A DNA stretch of 5,487 nucleotides. Origin: Asaia bogorensis (lineage in GTDB: Bacteria > Pseudomonadota > Alphaproteobacteria > Acetobacterales > Acetobacteraceae). Shown here one piece after another: positions 5,062 to 5,487 of this stretch. A program made the position numbers and the translations under genes. The notes under the pieces are model-generated. The model saw only the letters and a list, made by a program, of their open reading frames with translations. It was not told the origin of the DNA and did not search any database. The DNA lies in the NCBI GenBank assembly GCA_945886995.1, contig CAMCZJ010000201.1, positions 1 through 5,487 of the forward strand, read 5' to 3'. Within the stretch, counting starts at the first letter, position 1. Each line of letters opens with the position of its first letter.

Positions 5062-5487
5062 TCAGATTTTCTCAACCCGCGTCAGCCAGCATCCCGGCCG
5101 CGCGGTGTGGATATTGACATAGGCCACACGCGGGTCGTCGATCCGCGCGCGCAGCGCTGCCTCCGCCTCCTCCCCCGGCACGACAACGCCAAGATCGTAA
5201 AGGCACATGCCCGCTCCATCGTAATGGCGCAGGCTGATGATGCTATTGACCAGCACGGTTTCGGGCAGCGCATCTTCAAGCGCGGCCCCGCCGCAATCAT
5301 GGGCATGCAGAAACACGGGCGAAGGTGTCCAATAAGGCCCCTGCGGCAGAGGCAAATCCCAGGATGCCAAAAGCATGGCCTCACCCGGCTGGCCCAGACG
5401 CAGACAGGCCCGGCAGGGGTAGCCAGGCCCATCCACCAGGCGAGTCTGAACCGCCCCCCCGCGATCATCGCGACGGGAAGTGCGAAA
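5062..5487 (-). CDS. DUF1203-like protein, partial (C-terminal 141 residues)
   Basis: The frame is open from the right edge of the window to the stop at 5064-5062, giving 141 residues. The protein matches what I remember of the DUF1203 family, which is usually about 150-160 residues, so only some 10-20 N-terminal residues are missing. Family-like segments are DGPGYPCRACLRLGQPGEAMLL (19-40), LPQGPYWTPSPVFLHAHDC (47-65), NSIISLRHYDGAGMCLYDLGVV (81-102), and the end DDPRVAYVNIHTARPGCWLTRVEKI. The recurring YPCR, HAHDC, IHTARPGC pattern keeps Cys and His residues that could bind a metal or be redox-active. The family's function is unknown, so this is only a possibility. A GTG at 5436-5434 could be mistaken for the start, but the preceding codons (RRDDRGGAVQTRL) keep the frame open and precede the conserved PGYPCR as expected. 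It is a soluble protein with its own terminator and no visible functional link to the hydratase downstream. Confidence 0.82.
   Translation of the reverse strand, partial: FRTSRRDDRGGAVQTRLVDGPGYPCRACLRLGQPGEAMLLASWDLPLPQGPYWTPSPVFLHAHDCGGAALEDALPETVLVNSIISLRHYDGAGMCLYDLGVVVPGEEAEAALRARIDDPRVAYVNIHTARPGCWLTRVEKI

Noticed and set aside
5082..5468. Alternative minus-strand frame of 128 codons overlapping the DUF1203-like gene
   Set aside because: Its translation (many Trp, Cys, Arg) resembles no family, while the other frame on the same strand matches DUF1203 to its end.

Overview
This 5.5-kb window is GC-rich and densely coded, apart from one sharply AT-rich gap. It looks like a chromosomal stretch of an alphaproteobacterium. 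An Acetobacteraceae-like or other Rhodospirillales-type organism is my guess. The guess rests on the GC-rich codon use, the Bug-type (TctC-like) periplasmic binding protein, a LeuCD pair and a DUF1203-like protein. Nothing in the sequence fixes the genus. Every recognisable gene has a metabolic or transport family assignment. I see no phage, insertion sequence, CRISPR, toxin-antitoxin or rRNA/tRNA signal.

Layout. (1) Positions 1-1477, minus strand: a Tat- or Sec-exported Bug-family solute-binding protein (506-1477), followed 50 bp downstream by a crotonase-superfamily gene (start at 455) that runs off the left edge. (2) Positions 1478-1577: a 100-bp divergent intergenic region. (3) Positions 1578-3621, plus strand: a two-gene operon for an iron-sulfur hydro-lyase of the isopropylmalate isomerase family, LeuC-like large subunit then LeuD-like small subunit, 13 bp apart. 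A strong hairpin follows at 3629-3649. (4) Positions 3659-3967, minus strand: a small, helical, coiled-coil-like protein of unknown function, converging on leuD. (5) Positions 3968-4200: a non-coding gap with a core of about 25% GC, several overlapping inverted repeats, and the hairpin terminator of the next gene. (6) Positions 4201-4977, minus strand: a complete, canonical enoyl-CoA hydratase. (7) Positions 5062-5487, minus strand: the C-terminal part of a DUF1203-like protein, with its own intrinsic terminator.

How they may fit together. The LeuCD-like enzyme could be the leucine-pathway isomerase. However, its substrate-facing loops depart from the usual LeuC and LeuD signatures, no leuA or leuB is beside it, and it is transcribed divergently from a carboxylate-binding protein and a non-canonical crotonase. 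This suggests, without proving, a specialised hydratase/isomerase for a di- or tricarboxylic acid taken up from outside and passed on to CoA-ester chemistry. The second enoyl-CoA hydratase has both catalytic glutamates and looks like an ordinary beta-oxidation-type enzyme transcribed on its own.

The points most worth a second look are the divergent LeuCD signatures and their neighbourhood, the missing catalytic glutamate in the left-edge crotonase, and the AT-rich, dyad-rich gap at about 3985-4150. I found no strong evidence of a wholly new system.
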